Below are positions 31,727-42,112 of a stretch of DNA of 64,000 nucleotides, piece after piece. Source of the stretch: Entomortierella parvispora (taxonomy: Eukaryota > Mortierellomycota > Mortierellomycetes > Mortierellales > Mortierellaceae); the NCBI GenBank assembly GCA_963573315.1, contig OY752152.1:1347001-1411000 (forward strand), given 5' to 3'. The notes below the pieces were generated by a model. The model saw only the letters and a list, made by a program, of their open reading frames with translations, was not told where the DNA came from and did no database searches. The position numbers were made by a program, and so were the translations under genes. Within the stretch, counting starts at the first letter, position 1. Each line of letters begins with the position of its first letter.

Positions 31727-34042
31727 CTAGCGGCGACCAAATCCTGGTACTGACTCTGGAGCAGACGAAAACTTGGCCATGAAGCTCATGGATGCAGCCC
31801 GGATTAACTCTTGCCACTCTGCAGGTGACAGCCGACCGCGTTCTTGTTGTTCCCGTTGTTGCTGTTGCTGTTGATATCTTTGATCACGATCTTGCTGGTA
31901 TTGTTGCTGGTACCGGTTCTGATATTGCTGTTGCTGGTGGTGCTGAGAGTGTGGCTGCTGCCCATATTGTCGACTCTGGCGCTTGACCTTGGCGTATTCT
32001 TCGCCAGCCATCTTTTCGAGAGTTTCTTGAACAAAGTGTTCCCGTTCTTTGATCCCATCTCGGAATCGCTGTCCAATCTTTTGATCTGAATACCAGCCTA
32101 CTAGTCGGTTCGCTCCTGTGGAAACGTATGAGAACGCAAACATGCACGAGATCAATGACAGACAAACCACAGACGCGACGATGAACTCAAAGATTGACCT
32201 TGTTAGTCCTCGAACAGAAGGAATCTTGAGTGCTGGAAGGACCGGTGTCGATGTCGCCGGAGTAGAAGGAGTTTTAGTTGGCAGTGAGGGTGATGAAGAA
32301 TAGCCTTGGGATGTTTGATTATCAGGATCGTCGTAATCCTCAAACTCATCGAAGTTGTTTACGCTGGCACGGTAGGAACGGCGTTTCCGGGTATTTTCTT
32401 CTGCTGTCGAGGAAGAAGTGGCAGAAGAAGAGGGGGCCGCAGACTTTCTACCTTCTCGGTCACGGTCAGAAGTAGAAGACGAGGATCCAGCATTTTCCGT
32501 GATACGCTGATGGCTTTGCTTGAATTCAGCTGGCCCTTGATCTTGTTCTTCGGAGTATTGGGCTCGACGCCGACTCGATCGCTTTGTTCGACTTGGTCGA
32601 TTTTGCTGCTCCCGCTGTTCCCGCTGTTGTTGCGATGGTGAGTGAGGTCGGTACATGGATGGATTCTCCAGCAAATCCTCGTACTCGTATTCATCTTGAC
32701 TTTGGTTAGAGGACGAAACAGAATAGTTAGAGTACGATGAAGGAGGACGGTCATAGTTGGCGGCCCCTTCTTCTTGGTGGTAGCGGAAGTCATCAAAGGA
32801 ATTTTGGCTGGCACTGCTAAACGATCGCTCGCTGTGAAGGTCACCCTCGATGTCTTCCTTCTCGACTTGCTCTTGGCCAATGAGCAAGTACTCTGAGAGG
32901 GATGAGGACGAGGAAGAGTTCGTGGTTGCCATGGTCTCACCCGTGAGAACGATAGAAGGCCGGAGGACAGAGTCTAGTGGTCGGGGGGGGGGGGGGGGGG
33001 GGAAGATAAGAAGAAAGATATCGGAATTAGTTAATACCAACAAATGTGCTAGTAGGACCGCGTTGTTGACATCGTGGTAGCAGTCATTGTTGTTCGTGAT
33101 CTGTGCCAGCAGATGCTCACCTCTCTCCTTTGCATCCTCTTGTTCGGCACTTAGCTGTGATTCTCTTCCAGTCACTGGCATCGTGGTCATGGCAGCCAAA
33201 GGGGGTGAAGGAAGAAGGGATGGTCGAGCAGAGTTGCTATCGTTATCGGTATCGGAGGAGGAATGAGGGTGATGGTCCGTGGGTTTCTCTCTACCAAGAT
33301 CCGTAACTGCTCTTTCTCTCTCTCTCGCAATATCAAAAGAGCCGCTTGCTGCGGTCGAGGATGCTACTGCTACTTTGGTCCCTGTTCCTGTTGTTCCTGT
33401 TGTTCCTGTTGTGGCATTGGAGTTCATTTTTGCGCCTGCAGGTGCAGCGGGTGAATTGTTGGTATCTGAACCTTCCCCCTCGTTCCCCGTGCTGTTTTTA
33501 TCGCTCCTGCAATCATGGCCGCCATGGTGCTGAGTAATGTTGGGGTGGAGCATGATCACTTCCTGCACTGGAGAGGAGGGCACAGGGAAAGGCAACGCAT
33601 GGGTCGTAAAAGAGGGGTTGGTGGTAAAATGGGTCGTACTTGAGGAGCTGTTGTTGATATTGTCATTGGTTACTTCCTCGTGCTTTTCACCCGCAGGCTC
33701 ATGCATTTTGCAGCTGATAATGGCTGGAGACATGTCGCCTGTTTCAAGCTGTTGTTGATAATCTTGGCCTGGATGGCCCTTGCTCACCAGAGCTTCAGTG
33801 GTGGAGAACTCCAGCTGAGACAATACCTCTGTGTTCCCATCCATATTCATTTTACGGAATAATTTGCCAGTGGTTATGGGATGTTGAGCGCGGTGAGCAT
33901 TGTTCTTGGCGGTCAAAGGAGTATCAAAGGCACCAGGAACCAAAGTGTGGTTGGTGTCACTTTGGGAAGCAAGAAAGTCTTGGGGGGCCAGACTATAGGT
34001 ATGGGCTGCAATGGTCATGGAGTCTGTTGCAAGAGTGTCCAT
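31727..34042 (-). CDS. Low-complexity protein with one C-terminal membrane segment, unrecognised
   Basis: The open frame encodes up to 771 residues and I do not recognise it. The N-terminal half is Ser/Thr/Asn-rich. The second half has Ser runs, an Arg-rich basic stretch (RTKRSSRRR), and a single hydrophobic helix (about residues 645-668, FEFIVASVVCLSLISCMFAF). A short charged segment and a Gln/His-rich tail follow, ending SVPGFGRR. The helix near the C-terminus suggests a single-pass membrane protein with most of the chain on one side. A run of 20 G at 32983-33002 encodes the Pro run mid-protein; its length may be unreliable. A shorter start at 32932 (MATTNSSSSSS) would bypass it. A possible 64-nt intron there would break the frame, so it is not used. 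Confidence 0.5.
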   Translation of the reverse strand: MDTLATDSMTIAAHTYSLAPQDFLASQSDTNHTLVPGAFDTPLTAKNNAHRAQHPITTGKLFRKMNMDGNTEVLSQLEFSTTEALVSKGHPGQDYQQQLETGDMSPAIISCKMHEPAGEKHEEVTNDNINNSSSSTTHFTTNPSFTTHALPFPVPSSPVQEVIMLHPNITQHHGGHDCRSDKNSTGNEGEGSDTNNSPAAPAGAKMNSNATTGTTGTTGTGTKVAVASSTAASGSFDIARERERAVTDLGREKPTDHHPHSSSDTDNDSNSARPSLLPSPPLAAMTTMPVTGRESQLSAEQEDAKERGEHLLAQITNNNDCYHDVNNAVLLAHLLVLTNSDIFLLIFPPPPPPRPLDSVLRPSIVLTGETMATTNSSSSSSLSEYLLIGQEQVEKEDIEGDLHSERSFSSASQNSFDDFRYHQEEGAANYDRPPSSYSNYSVSSSNQSQDEYEYEDLLENPSMYRPHSPSQQQREQREQQNRPSRTKRSSRRRAQYSEEQDQGPAEFKQSHQRITENAGSSSSTSDRDREGRKSAAPSSSATSSSTAEENTRKRRSYRASVNNFDEFEDYDDPDNQTSQGYSSSPSLPTKTPSTPATSTPVLPALKIPSVRGLTRSIFEFIVASVVCLSLISCMFAFSYVSTGANRLVGWYSDQKIGQRFRDGIKEREHFVQETLEKMAGEEYAKVKRQSRQYGQQPHSQHHQQQQYQNRYQQQYQQDRDQRYQQQQQQREQQERGRLSPAEWQELIRAASMSFMAKFSSAPESVPGFGRR
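32983..33002. repeat. 20-bp poly-G run
   Basis: Twenty consecutive G on the plus strand lie inside the open frame of the low-complexity membrane protein, where they encode prolines on the minus strand. Such runs are prone to length errors. Confidence 0.95.
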
Positions 34043-37000
34043 GGTTTATGTAGAGGGATCGAGCCAAGAGAAAGCAAGGCAAAGAGCGAGAGAGAGGAGG
34101 GATAAGAGTGAGGGTCGGTCTAGGAACAGGGTTGAGGAGGGGCCGAGAACAAGGGTCCTTGGTGTGACAAGAGAGGAAAAGCTGGGATGCAACAAAGGAC
34201 GAGATCTCTGGTAGGAGTCAAATTGCCAGAAGAGAAGGAATCAGGAGACGTGTTCAAATGAGTTCGGTGAGGAAAGGGAGTCAGGATGAATGTGATTATG
34301 ATGGGAGATGCAGGTGAAAGTGAAGAATGCAATTCAGAAATAGAAGAGAAAGAGGGGCAAGGCTGTGGAGGAGAGGGAGGGGTTCAAATACATGAGCACT
34401 TTTTGTTTGTCTGTCTCCCTCCTCCCTCGGCCCACGGACTTTGGGTCATGGTCCCACATGGTGGACAAGAAACTAAGAAAAGCGCCTGATTGTTCTGTGC
34501 TGGTCTGTCTTCTTTGTTTCCAATGTCACCACTATGCTGTTGCTTTGATAGCACGATGTGGGGCAGCAGAGGCTAGGCGAACAGTGCGCCTCCCCTCTCC
34601 CGTTTTGCTTTTGCTCCCCAGGATGGATTCTCACTCTGGATCCCCTGTTGCTCAAAGTCATAGATGAGCAAAAGAAAGAAAAACCGTTGCATTTTACCGC
34701 AGCTTCCCATCGAAGGTTACTGTGTGCGCCTATTTGGACTTTGTTTCTGCGGGAAAGAAGGGAGCAGCGACGGTAACCATTGGGAAGAAAGATGCGCCGC
34801 TGCCTTGCAGGGCTGGACTTTTCGACATTGGTGGTGATTCAACCACAGCATCGTGCTAGGGCAATGGGACAGTTGGACCTCTTTGCTTTGTCCTTTCGCG
34901 GTTCATGGTGGATGTCGGCAAAAGCTTATTTAGTGTCAACGCGAACACGACGCGTCGGCACCTCGGTTACGTTCTTGCTTGGATGAATGATGAACAGTGA
35001 AGGACGAGGATGCTGCCGCAGCTACCACGGTCGCCATCAGTCCCATAGATATGGTGCCGTGCCATGCTGCATTGTCAATGGAGTTTGATATTTCCGGTGG
35101 GAAACAATATGGAGATCCAGAGTGACTTTGTTCTTCGCTATCTCCTCTCCTCCATCTTTTGTGCACAAAAGGGGACAGGAAATGTAGCTCCTGGAGGGTC
35201 TCTTTGACTGAAAAGGAGAAGACTGAATGCAGAGAAGCTGCCGGATGTTTCCGTAGATCGACTTGATTGCTGAAGACATCATGGCAACTTTGGATACGAG
35301 GAAACAAGAGGGAAGACGAGATCATTCGAAATGACACTCTGGACACAACCACAAACGTGCCAATGCACGCACACAATACAGATGATGCAAGGCTCCAACC
35401 TCTCTCTTGATGTAGACTACCTTCAAGTGCCCTTGCCCATCTTTTCCAAGAGATAGATACAACACAATGATACAAAAGGACGTGACAGAAACAGACAATA
35501 GGGTCAGCCAGACCATACTCACGCACCACACTGGGCGTAGACTGTAGATTGAGGGGAACAAAGAGCAGGCAAAAAGTGGGACAGACAGACAGAGAAAGGG
35601 AGATGGACAGATAAAGACAGAGAGAGAGAGAGAGAGATAGAGGTAGTGAGATTGACAGGGGCAAAGTAGGTAGGTCATGCACCTGCATCAAAAGAATGGA
35701 TGCCATCACCTTCGAGGAGCAATGAGACTGGCCTGGTTCAATTGCTCATTCCACCCACTTGTCTCATGTGGAAAGGGTGTGGGGGACTTTTTTTTTTTTT
35801 TTTTTTTTTTCTCTCTCTTCTTCGCCGTCCCAACTTTCTTTTCTCTTGTTCTTCACTCATCCGCGCATCCATTTGTTTTCCATTTGTCTGATTAATTGAT
35901 TCATCCGTTCAGTTCGTTCCTTCTATCCCCCCCCCCCCCCCCCCATTCCTGCCATTCCTTCCTTCCTTCCCCCTCTCTGTTTTCCTGCTGTAATTCTTTT
36001 CCCTTCATTTCATCCGTCTTGAAGTAATCAGCTCTGTCGAGCTCGCATTAAATAGCTCAGGAAGCGGCCATAGAAGCCACAGCAAACGCTCCTCCTGCGC
36101 TGTCGAACTGGTGAGTTATTCTCCTCTCTTGCTCACCCATCCTCAAAAAAAAAAAAGCTTTTTTCTGTCTCCGTTGAAACTGCAGTCGACAACGCTTCTT
36201 TCCTTCTTGGTTTCCCTTGCATCGGTTGTTTCATCTTGCAGATCCCAGCTGTCAACACCGATCATCACCCTTCTGTAGTTGATCGTATCCTTTCGCACTG
36301 TCTCTCCATCCTCTTTTTAATTGCTTCAACTTGGGACGTCACGTCACCTTTTTGTTCGTTCTTCCGACGACAACCTCTCGTTGTCGACCGGGCTCAGTAT
36401 GTGTTGTCAACAATCCGTCATCTGAGCCTTTAAAAATGAACCCTGACTTGAAGGAACACAGCCCAAAAGAGACGAGACCAGCAGACAATGTGCTCCGTGT
36501 CCTTTCTCCCTTCTGATACAATGCCTCTCAATGTCTCTTGGGGTCCCAGGAAAAGCAAAGGCTACAGACCAGACCGGAATATGGGATGTGACCTATGGGT
36601 GGTGTGAGTTCATGTTTTTCTGTTGGGTATGGAGGGATCTCCCGCCAAAAAATAATCTTATGGAACCATCTTCTGTGGTCCTCTCCCTATCGTCACATCT
36701 TGAACACTTGTCACAGCAACTAGGAAGCAGTCGAGCGAGCGCGTAATTGCTTTGCGCGTTGTTGATCGACCTCCCTTCGGGATCCTGATCACCTCTCTGC
36801 CTCCGTCTTTAAGATCAGGAAAAGCGATCACAGCAAGGCAGTAAAGAAGCACCACCTCTTTGCATTCCTTCTGTTTTTTCGCCCCTACTTGAGGAGCGAA
36901 GGTCAGAGAGAACAAGAAAGAGAGAGAGGGACAGGGAAGGGGGGAGAGAGAGAGGAAGGAGGACGTGGAAGAAAACGATGTATGGAGACAGGGAGATCTG

Positions 37001-37274
37001 TATTCAACAAGGAACATGGTTGTTGCCAATGCTCAGCCTGCATTGGCGTGCTCTCTTCAATCAGGGAAGGGCACAGACGCTATCTACGAGAAAAGGGAGG
37101 GAAGGGACATTGAACCTCCTTTTCCTGTTTGAACGCAATTTTATTGTTCGTTACCAGCGTCAATTGACTGACCACTCTTTGCCTCCTTCCGTCTTCTCTC
37201 CTGTACAGGCAACTTTCAAGCTACCCTCTTTGATCTTTCCCTTTTACCCATCCTCCTTCACGTAAAGAAGGACC
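34043..37274. other. 3.2-kb gene-poor region upstream of G-gamma gene
   Basis: No gene is well supported here. It holds a GA microsatellite (about 35,585-35,640), a T run (about 35,790-35,812) and a C run (about 35,927-35,944). Near 36,060-36,260 there is a GC-richer stretch ending in a strong donor (CTG|GTGAGT at 36,111) and good acceptors near 36,185 and 36,240. These could be untranslated exons of a spliced leader for the G-gamma gene at 37,275. A 257-codon minus-strand frame (34,936-35,709) is mostly low complexity and is not called. Confidence 0.5.
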
Positions 37275-38096
37275 ATGTCAGGCCAAGACAACGCTGACAA
37301 TTACACCGAGGATGCACTGAACAACAATTATCGCCATCACCCAAGCGAAGGCACAGAACTGGCTGGACTCGGGGTCGCAGATACTTCAACGTTGTTTGCA
37401 TCAGCTTCAGATGCCTCCTTAACTGCTGATGCAAAGACAACGCTCAACGCAGCTGCAGCCGCCGCAGCTGCAGCAGCTGGACCACTCACCTCTTCTGTCG
37501 CCCAAGTGAATGCTCCGCCCTCTTCGTCAACCTCTTCTGCTACTGCATCATCATCTTTATCTCCTCAACAACATATTCAGCAACAACAACAACAGCAACA
37601 AAAACAACAACAACAACAACAACAACAACAGCAACAACAACAGCAACAGCAACTTCCAATGACATCACCAAACCTGAAAACCTTGTCTCCTCAACCACTC
37701 CAAGCCCCACCATTGAACCACTATGGATCGTCGAGCTCGTCATCTGGTGGTATTGCCATGGGTGGGGTTGGCGGCGGCGGCGTCTCGGACTTGAAGTTGA
37801 GGCGATTTCTGGAACATAATCAGCGACTGCGGGAACAACTCGAGATGCGTCGCATCCCTGTGTCGGAGGCAGGTCGAGGGTATGTACCTTTTTCTCTAGG
37901 TCCGTATCGTTCCTAGTCACTTCATCATACCTGTACTAACTCCTCTTGTTTCCTTCCTTTGCTTGGTTGTTTCCTTCCACATAGTCTAATCCAATATGTA
38001 ACCAGCACAAGAGATGGTCTCTTGCCAACTGTCTGGGGCCCTCCTGACCCCGACCCATTCGTGAACCCATCAAAAGGCTGCTGTACAATCTCTTGA
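37275..38096 (+). CDS. Heterotrimeric G-protein gamma subunit with polyQ extension
   Basis: Two exons (37275-37879 and 37985-38096) give 238 residues. The C-terminal ~75 residues are a G-gamma domain: a helix LKLRRFLEHNQRLREQLEM that would pair with G-beta, then SxA, LIQYVTSTRDGLLPTVWG, and DPFVNPSKG ending CCTIS. The final CTIS is a CaaX box for prenylation, and the preceding Cys is a likely palmitoylation site, as in yeast Ste18. It would anchor the G-beta-gamma dimer at the plasma membrane in pheromone or nutrient signalling. The family is normally 70-110 residues; here ~150 residues of low complexity precede it, including ten Ala (about 59-68) and a near-pure Gln run (about 103-125). A transposon begins about 60 bp past the stop. 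Confidence 0.88.
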
Positions 38097-38157
38097 TTTA
38101 TCATTTATGAAGAATAAATTATAATTTACACATTTTATTAGACTATTTATTAATTAA

Positions 38158-38180
38158 TAGAGACCTGGCAAAAAAGATCC
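38158..38180 (+). repeat. Left terminal inverted repeat
   Basis: It reads TAGAGAC, then CTGGC, then AAAAAAGATCC. Its reverse complement matches 39998-40020 at 19 of 23 positions. Confidence 0.75.
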
Positions 38181-38311
38181 AATCCCATTTCTCGTATTGT
38201 TTTTTTAGGAGTAGTTTTGGACCCTTAATAAATTTGTCCGCGGCTCTGGCTGCTCAAGCGGCGTCCAAAAGGCACTCAAAATCCCTCCTGTGACAATCAG
38301 ACCAACATCCC

Positions 38312-39781
38312 ATGTCAATCTCGCACATTAAGCGGAATGGAGCACCAGTCACTCGCAATGAGTACTCCATTCTGATCAACGTCTATCATCACCTTTCAGG
38401 CTCTGGGCCACTCCACCACTGCCGTAAAAAGCTGACTCCGCGCCAGCAGCTAGCTCTGGTAACTGGCGTTGGAACGCAAGTGGCACAAAACGCTATTCGA
38501 CTTGCCATTCACAAGGAGGAGCCAGTCCAAATGACCATTGGACGCCCAAAGCTCACCATTGACGAGAGTTTGGGCGCAGCTATTCGGACTTTTATTCTCG
38601 AGAATAATATAGCCCGGATTCCTGTCACATCGTCTCTCATCCTCAAGGAGTTGGAAGATAACCATGGTCTCTCCCTCAAGAAACGCACCCTCACACACTA
38701 CCTCCTCCATCTTGGACTTACCTATGGGAAAGGCAATCGACGCAATGTCTATCACGACAAACCAGCCATCATCAACTACCGCCATATCTACCTTGAGCGA
38801 CGACTAGAAAATCTCAATGCTAAAGGGAACCCAATCATCCCCGAAGTTTTTTTGGACGAAAGTTATTGTCACCTGGATCACCACACAAAGTACACCTGGA
38901 AGCCGATTGGAGGAACTGTCAATGAGTCTGGCCGTAAGCCTATGGTCGTAATATTTGGCGCGTTTGTCGTATACCACAATGGACACAAGATGAAAGGAGA
39001 GATTGTGAAAAAAAGTATCTTGATCTGGCCGGTAGTTGGAAAGGCACGTGGACAGCAACATCAAGGTGGAAGGGGTCGAAAGGCTCGAGATAATGAGGAT
39101 TGGAGCACGGTACCTGAATTCGTACGGGGAAGCGGCATTGCCCCGGATTTACATGATTACCATGGCAACTTCAATGCGGACCTGTTCGAACGCCTCTTCA
39201 ACGAAATCTGCAAGACGCTCTCGGATGAATACGGTCCCTGTAATATCCATATGGATGGCGCCAAGTACCACGTACGTCAGAAAAACCCACCGCCGAAGAA
39301 GAGTTCGCCTCTTGCTGAGATTGTTCAATGGTTTGCGGACAATGAGCTTCAACTGCCAACGCGTCCTAACGGTAGAGCTATGACGCGCTTGGGGCTTTTG
39401 GAAGAAATTGACAATATGAACATTCCTCCCGTGTATGCCTCCTATGAGATTGCGAATGAGCAGGGCCACACTATCATGAAGACACCCCCTTACCATTGCG
39501 AACTACAACCCATCGAGATGCTCTGGGGCATGGTCAAGAATCCAATTGCCTTCAATCCAAACCTGAACGAGACGTGTCTTTCACTCAGAAATCGATTGCT
39601 CGAGGGGTTCGCGAAGACCAGCAGTGATCAGTTGGTCTCGATCTGGGAGAAGACTGTCAAGATTTGCAAGGACTACTGGGAACTCCATCAAAAAGATCTT
39701 GAAAGGAGCCAAGGAACGGACGACGATGGCAGCGACGACGACGATGAGGAAGGAATTTTTTACTCCGATGACGATGATTAG
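38312..39781 (+). CDS. Transposase, IS630/Tc1-mariner superfamily (DDE)
   Basis: The uninterrupted frame encodes 489 residues. The N-terminal part is helix-turn-helix-like (RQQLALVTGVGTQVAQNAIR and a second winged segment near 95-150, SLKKRTLTHYLLHLGLTYGK). The catalytic DDE_3 core has first Asp in FLDESYCHL, second Asp in IHMDGAKYH, and Glu in ELQPIEMLWG. The acid spacing between second Asp and Glu is about 86 residues, far longer than the 34-39 of classic Tc1/mariner enzymes. An extra Lys/Pro and Gln-rich insert lies between them. The tail is Asp-rich. The frame is intact, so the copy may be active or recently inserted. An ATG at 38312 is the first one in frame. Confidence 0.88.
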   Translation: MSISHIKRNGAPVTRNEYSILINVYHHLSGSGPLHHCRKKLTPRQQLALVTGVGTQVAQNAIRLAIHKEEPVQMTIGRPKLTIDESLGAAIRTFILENNIARIPVTSSLILKELEDNHGLSLKKRTLTHYLLHLGLTYGKGNRRNVYHDKPAIINYRHIYLERRLENLNAKGNPIIPEVFLDESYCHLDHHTKYTWKPIGGTVNESGRKPMVVIFGAFVVYHNGHKMKGEIVKKSILIWPVVGKARGQQHQGGRGRKARDNEDWSTVPEFVRGSGIAPDLHDYHGNFNADLFERLFNEICKTLSDEYGPCNIHMDGAKYHVRQKNPPPKKSSPLAEIVQWFADNELQLPTRPNGRAMTRLGLLEEIDNMNIPPVYASYEIANEQGHTIMKTPPYHCELQPIEMLWGMVKNPIAFNPNLNETCLSLRNRLLEGFAKTSSDQLVSIWEKTVKICKDYWELHQKDLERSQGTDDDGSDDDDEEGIFYSDDDD

Positions 39782-39997
39782 ATTAATTTTTAATTTATCA
39801 CGAATAATATTTAATTTTAGTGACGATTATACCCATTTTCCACCCTTTTTTTCATTCCGTTGCAGTTCATTCAAAAACCATCCAATTCGTTTGATTTCTG
39901 AAATAAATTGAATCCGAGTTCTGGGCCTTTCAGTTCACCCAAAATAGAGGATGAGGTAAAATTATTTGATCATGAATAGACCGATTTTATCCGGACA

Positions 39998-40020
39998 GAA
40001 TCTTTTTTGCGATATCTCTA
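39998..40020 (-). repeat. Right terminal inverted repeat
   Basis: On the minus strand it reads TAGAGATATCGC, then AAAAAAGATTC, matching the left repeat at 19 of 23 positions. Confidence 0.75.
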
Positions 40021-40198
40021 ATAATAATAGCTATATTATTTTTAGTAAGATAGATTTGTCGGCAATGCGGCGATGTCCTTCGGGCGATGCAACTAATTAG
40101 TAATGCAAACGAAATGTCCTCACATCGATCAGTCCATCCATCCAACATTCATGAGAGGAGAAAAGAACACGGAAACGATCGACAGAAAAGTGTCCATC

Positions 40199-41752
40199 AT
40201 GTCAGAACAACAACGTCTGGAAGAGCCACGGACTAGTCGAACAGGACGTGAGCCGCGACAAGGTCCACTCGATATTCCAGAAATCCTGGAGATGACTTGC
40301 CGCTATTTGGACCGACATTCACTCACCATGTGTCTTCGTGTCTGCCGTCAATGGCACCAAGTCTTGCACTGTCATGTTTGGGAAACTATTGACATGTACA
40401 TGGGAGGATGCTGTGCGTCCGATCCTCAAATATCCGACGGCCCTTCTTTGCATCTCTTGAGAATCCACGCCAGCCTTGTCCGAAAGCTCCTCCTCTGCCT
40501 CCACACTACAGAGTTTGAGTTTCCTGGTCAACATCCAATCTACTGTTCTTGGCTCACAGAACTGACGATCGTGACGACGCACTTCAATTCGGAGAGTCTC
40601 GATAGATTCCTTGAAAAAAACCTCCCGTCTTTTATTATGGAGCATCGAGGCACCCTGAAAAAGCTGGACTGTCGTGTACAGCAGAATAAGGAACTCACGG
40701 AGGCTATGATGGCTTGCACGTGTTTGGAGTCTTTGACGACCCACGCCCCGTATTTCAGAGAAAATCAGACGCTGGAGGACTGGATGGACTGGTACGAGTC
40801 ACTGGGATCTCGACTGCGGAACCTCAAGTTAATCGGGTCGAGAACACAGATAGCCAGGATCGAGGTCATGCGTCAACTCTTCCTCGAGTCTTCCGTATCT
40901 TCTCTCCGGAGCCTTGAACTGACAGCAGGAGATTCTGACCAGGAAGCTTGGTTATTGGTGGTGAACAGTCCAGAGTTGAAGAGACTTTCCTGGACAAACA
41001 CATGGACGTTCGCTCAATTGGCGGTTATCCTAAAAAATAATCCTACTGAATACTGTCAGAAACTGGAATCGATCTCGATCCCGAACACGGACGAATTGGC
41101 CCTGGAAGATTTCAAACTCGTCTTGGAGTCCTTGCCGGCCTTAACAGACCTGACGATGACTGGACTGGGGATGATTTTTGGCCCGATCTCTCCTTGTTTG
41201 ACGGCCTTCAAACTTCGAAAATTGAAGATCAGTAGATGCTCATGGGTGAGCGATCAAGTGGTTCACGATATTCTCTGTTCAATGCCGACCCTAGAAGTCC
41301 TTTCTGCAGACTATGTGTCCGATACTGTTATTGAGAAGGACCCTCGGCCTTGGGTCTGCAAGAAACTGAGAAAGCTGACGATCGTGGTCCCGCTCTATTC
41401 TGGCGCCGAAAGTCAGACCCTGATAATGGACCGACTCTCCCAATTGGAAGGGCTTGAGAGACTGAATTTGCGCAAGGACACCATGTTCAGAGGAGTCAAG
41501 GGCTATCTACAATTTGGAATGGACAGTGGTCTAGACCGGTTGAAAACGTTGAGGAAAATGCGGATCTTTGAGGCACCAAAGGGTCAGACATGGGGAGAGC
41601 CCGAGGCGCGATGGGCACTTGAGAGCTGGGTCCATCTGAGAGAGATTGATATCAACATGGATGACAAAGCAAGAGAACTCTTGGGCCATCGAAAGAGGGA
41701 ATGGAAACCTTTCTATGATTCCATGAAGCCGACGGTCGGCTTGTATGATTGA
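40199..41752 (+). CDS. F-box/LRR-like protein, array copy 1
   Basis: This intronless gene encodes 517 residues. The preferred start (40199, MSEQQRLEEPRTSR) matches the MxKQxRLxG start of the other copies; two upstream in-frame ATGs exist (40103 and 40151). The F-box is PLDIPEILEMTCRYLDRHSL followed by TMCLRVCRQWHQVLHCHVW. The remainder has leucine-rich repeats with landmarks shared by the array: CLESLTT, DWMDWYESLGSRLRNLKLIG, LPALTDLTMTGLG, CSMPTLEVLSADYVSD, RPWVCKKLRKLTI. It would act as an SCF substrate receptor; the substrate is unknown. The gene begins about 180 bp beyond the transposon end. Confidence 0.85.
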   Translation: MSEQQRLEEPRTSRTGREPRQGPLDIPEILEMTCRYLDRHSLTMCLRVCRQWHQVLHCHVWETIDMYMGGCCASDPQISDGPSLHLLRIHASLVRKLLLCLHTTEFEFPGQHPIYCSWLTELTIVTTHFNSESLDRFLEKNLPSFIMEHRGTLKKLDCRVQQNKELTEAMMACTCLESLTTHAPYFRENQTLEDWMDWYESLGSRLRNLKLIGSRTQIARIEVMRQLFLESSVSSLRSLELTAGDSDQEAWLLVVNSPELKRLSWTNTWTFAQLAVILKNNPTEYCQKLESISIPNTDELALEDFKLVLESLPALTDLTMTGLGMIFGPISPCLTAFKLRKLKISRCSWVSDQVVHDILCSMPTLEVLSADYVSDTVIEKDPRPWVCKKLRKLTIVVPLYSGAESQTLIMDRLSQLEGLERLNLRKDTMFRGVKGYLQFGMDSGLDRLKTLRKMRIFEAPKGQTWGEPEARWALESWVHLREIDINMDDKARELLGHRKREWKPFYDSMKPTVGLYD

Positions 41753-42112
41753 GGCCAAGACGGTATTGTTTACTAAATACATAGAGGGAACAGTCAACAA
41801 TGACCCCGAAGGATTGACTATAGTACGAGCGGCGCCATGCTGTTTTTTGTTGAGGAGAAGATCGGTCAAAAACAAAGCAGTGTGCCGAGTTTAGATTCTT
41901 GTGTAGAAGGCAGAAAGAGAGGTGAGAATTGGCAAGTGAGTGCTCCCTTTTTGACAGTCGAAAGGCGAAGCAGAAAAAAAAGCATTTTAGTGCCGCGTCG
42001 AACCACCATTGCGCGGTGCCTGTTGTCTGTTACGCGAAATGTCATTCCCATTCCTTCATTAATCCATCCATCCATCCATTCATTCATCCGTTCATCCACG
42101 GAAAGAGTCATC

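Larger units (their letters stand above)
38158..40020 (+). mobile_element. IS630/Tc1-mariner-like DNA transposon
   Basis: A transposase gene is flanked by AT-rich arms and imperfect terminal inverted repeats (38158-38180 and 39998-40020; 19 of 23 positions match by eye). The visible element is about 1.86 kb. The outer ends are AT-rich and the exact borders and TA duplication could not be fixed. Its base composition is clearly richer in A+T outside the ORF than the host genes on either side. Confidence 0.8.

Noticed and set aside
34600-34670. tRNA-like T-arm sequence on the minus strand
   Set aside because: Only a weak match to a tRNA 3' half; no cloverleaf or A-box partner could be folded by eye.
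34936-35709. 257-codon minus-strand frame
   Set aside because: Its first third is a translated GA/CT microsatellite, and the rest shows no recognisable domain, start context or splice partner.
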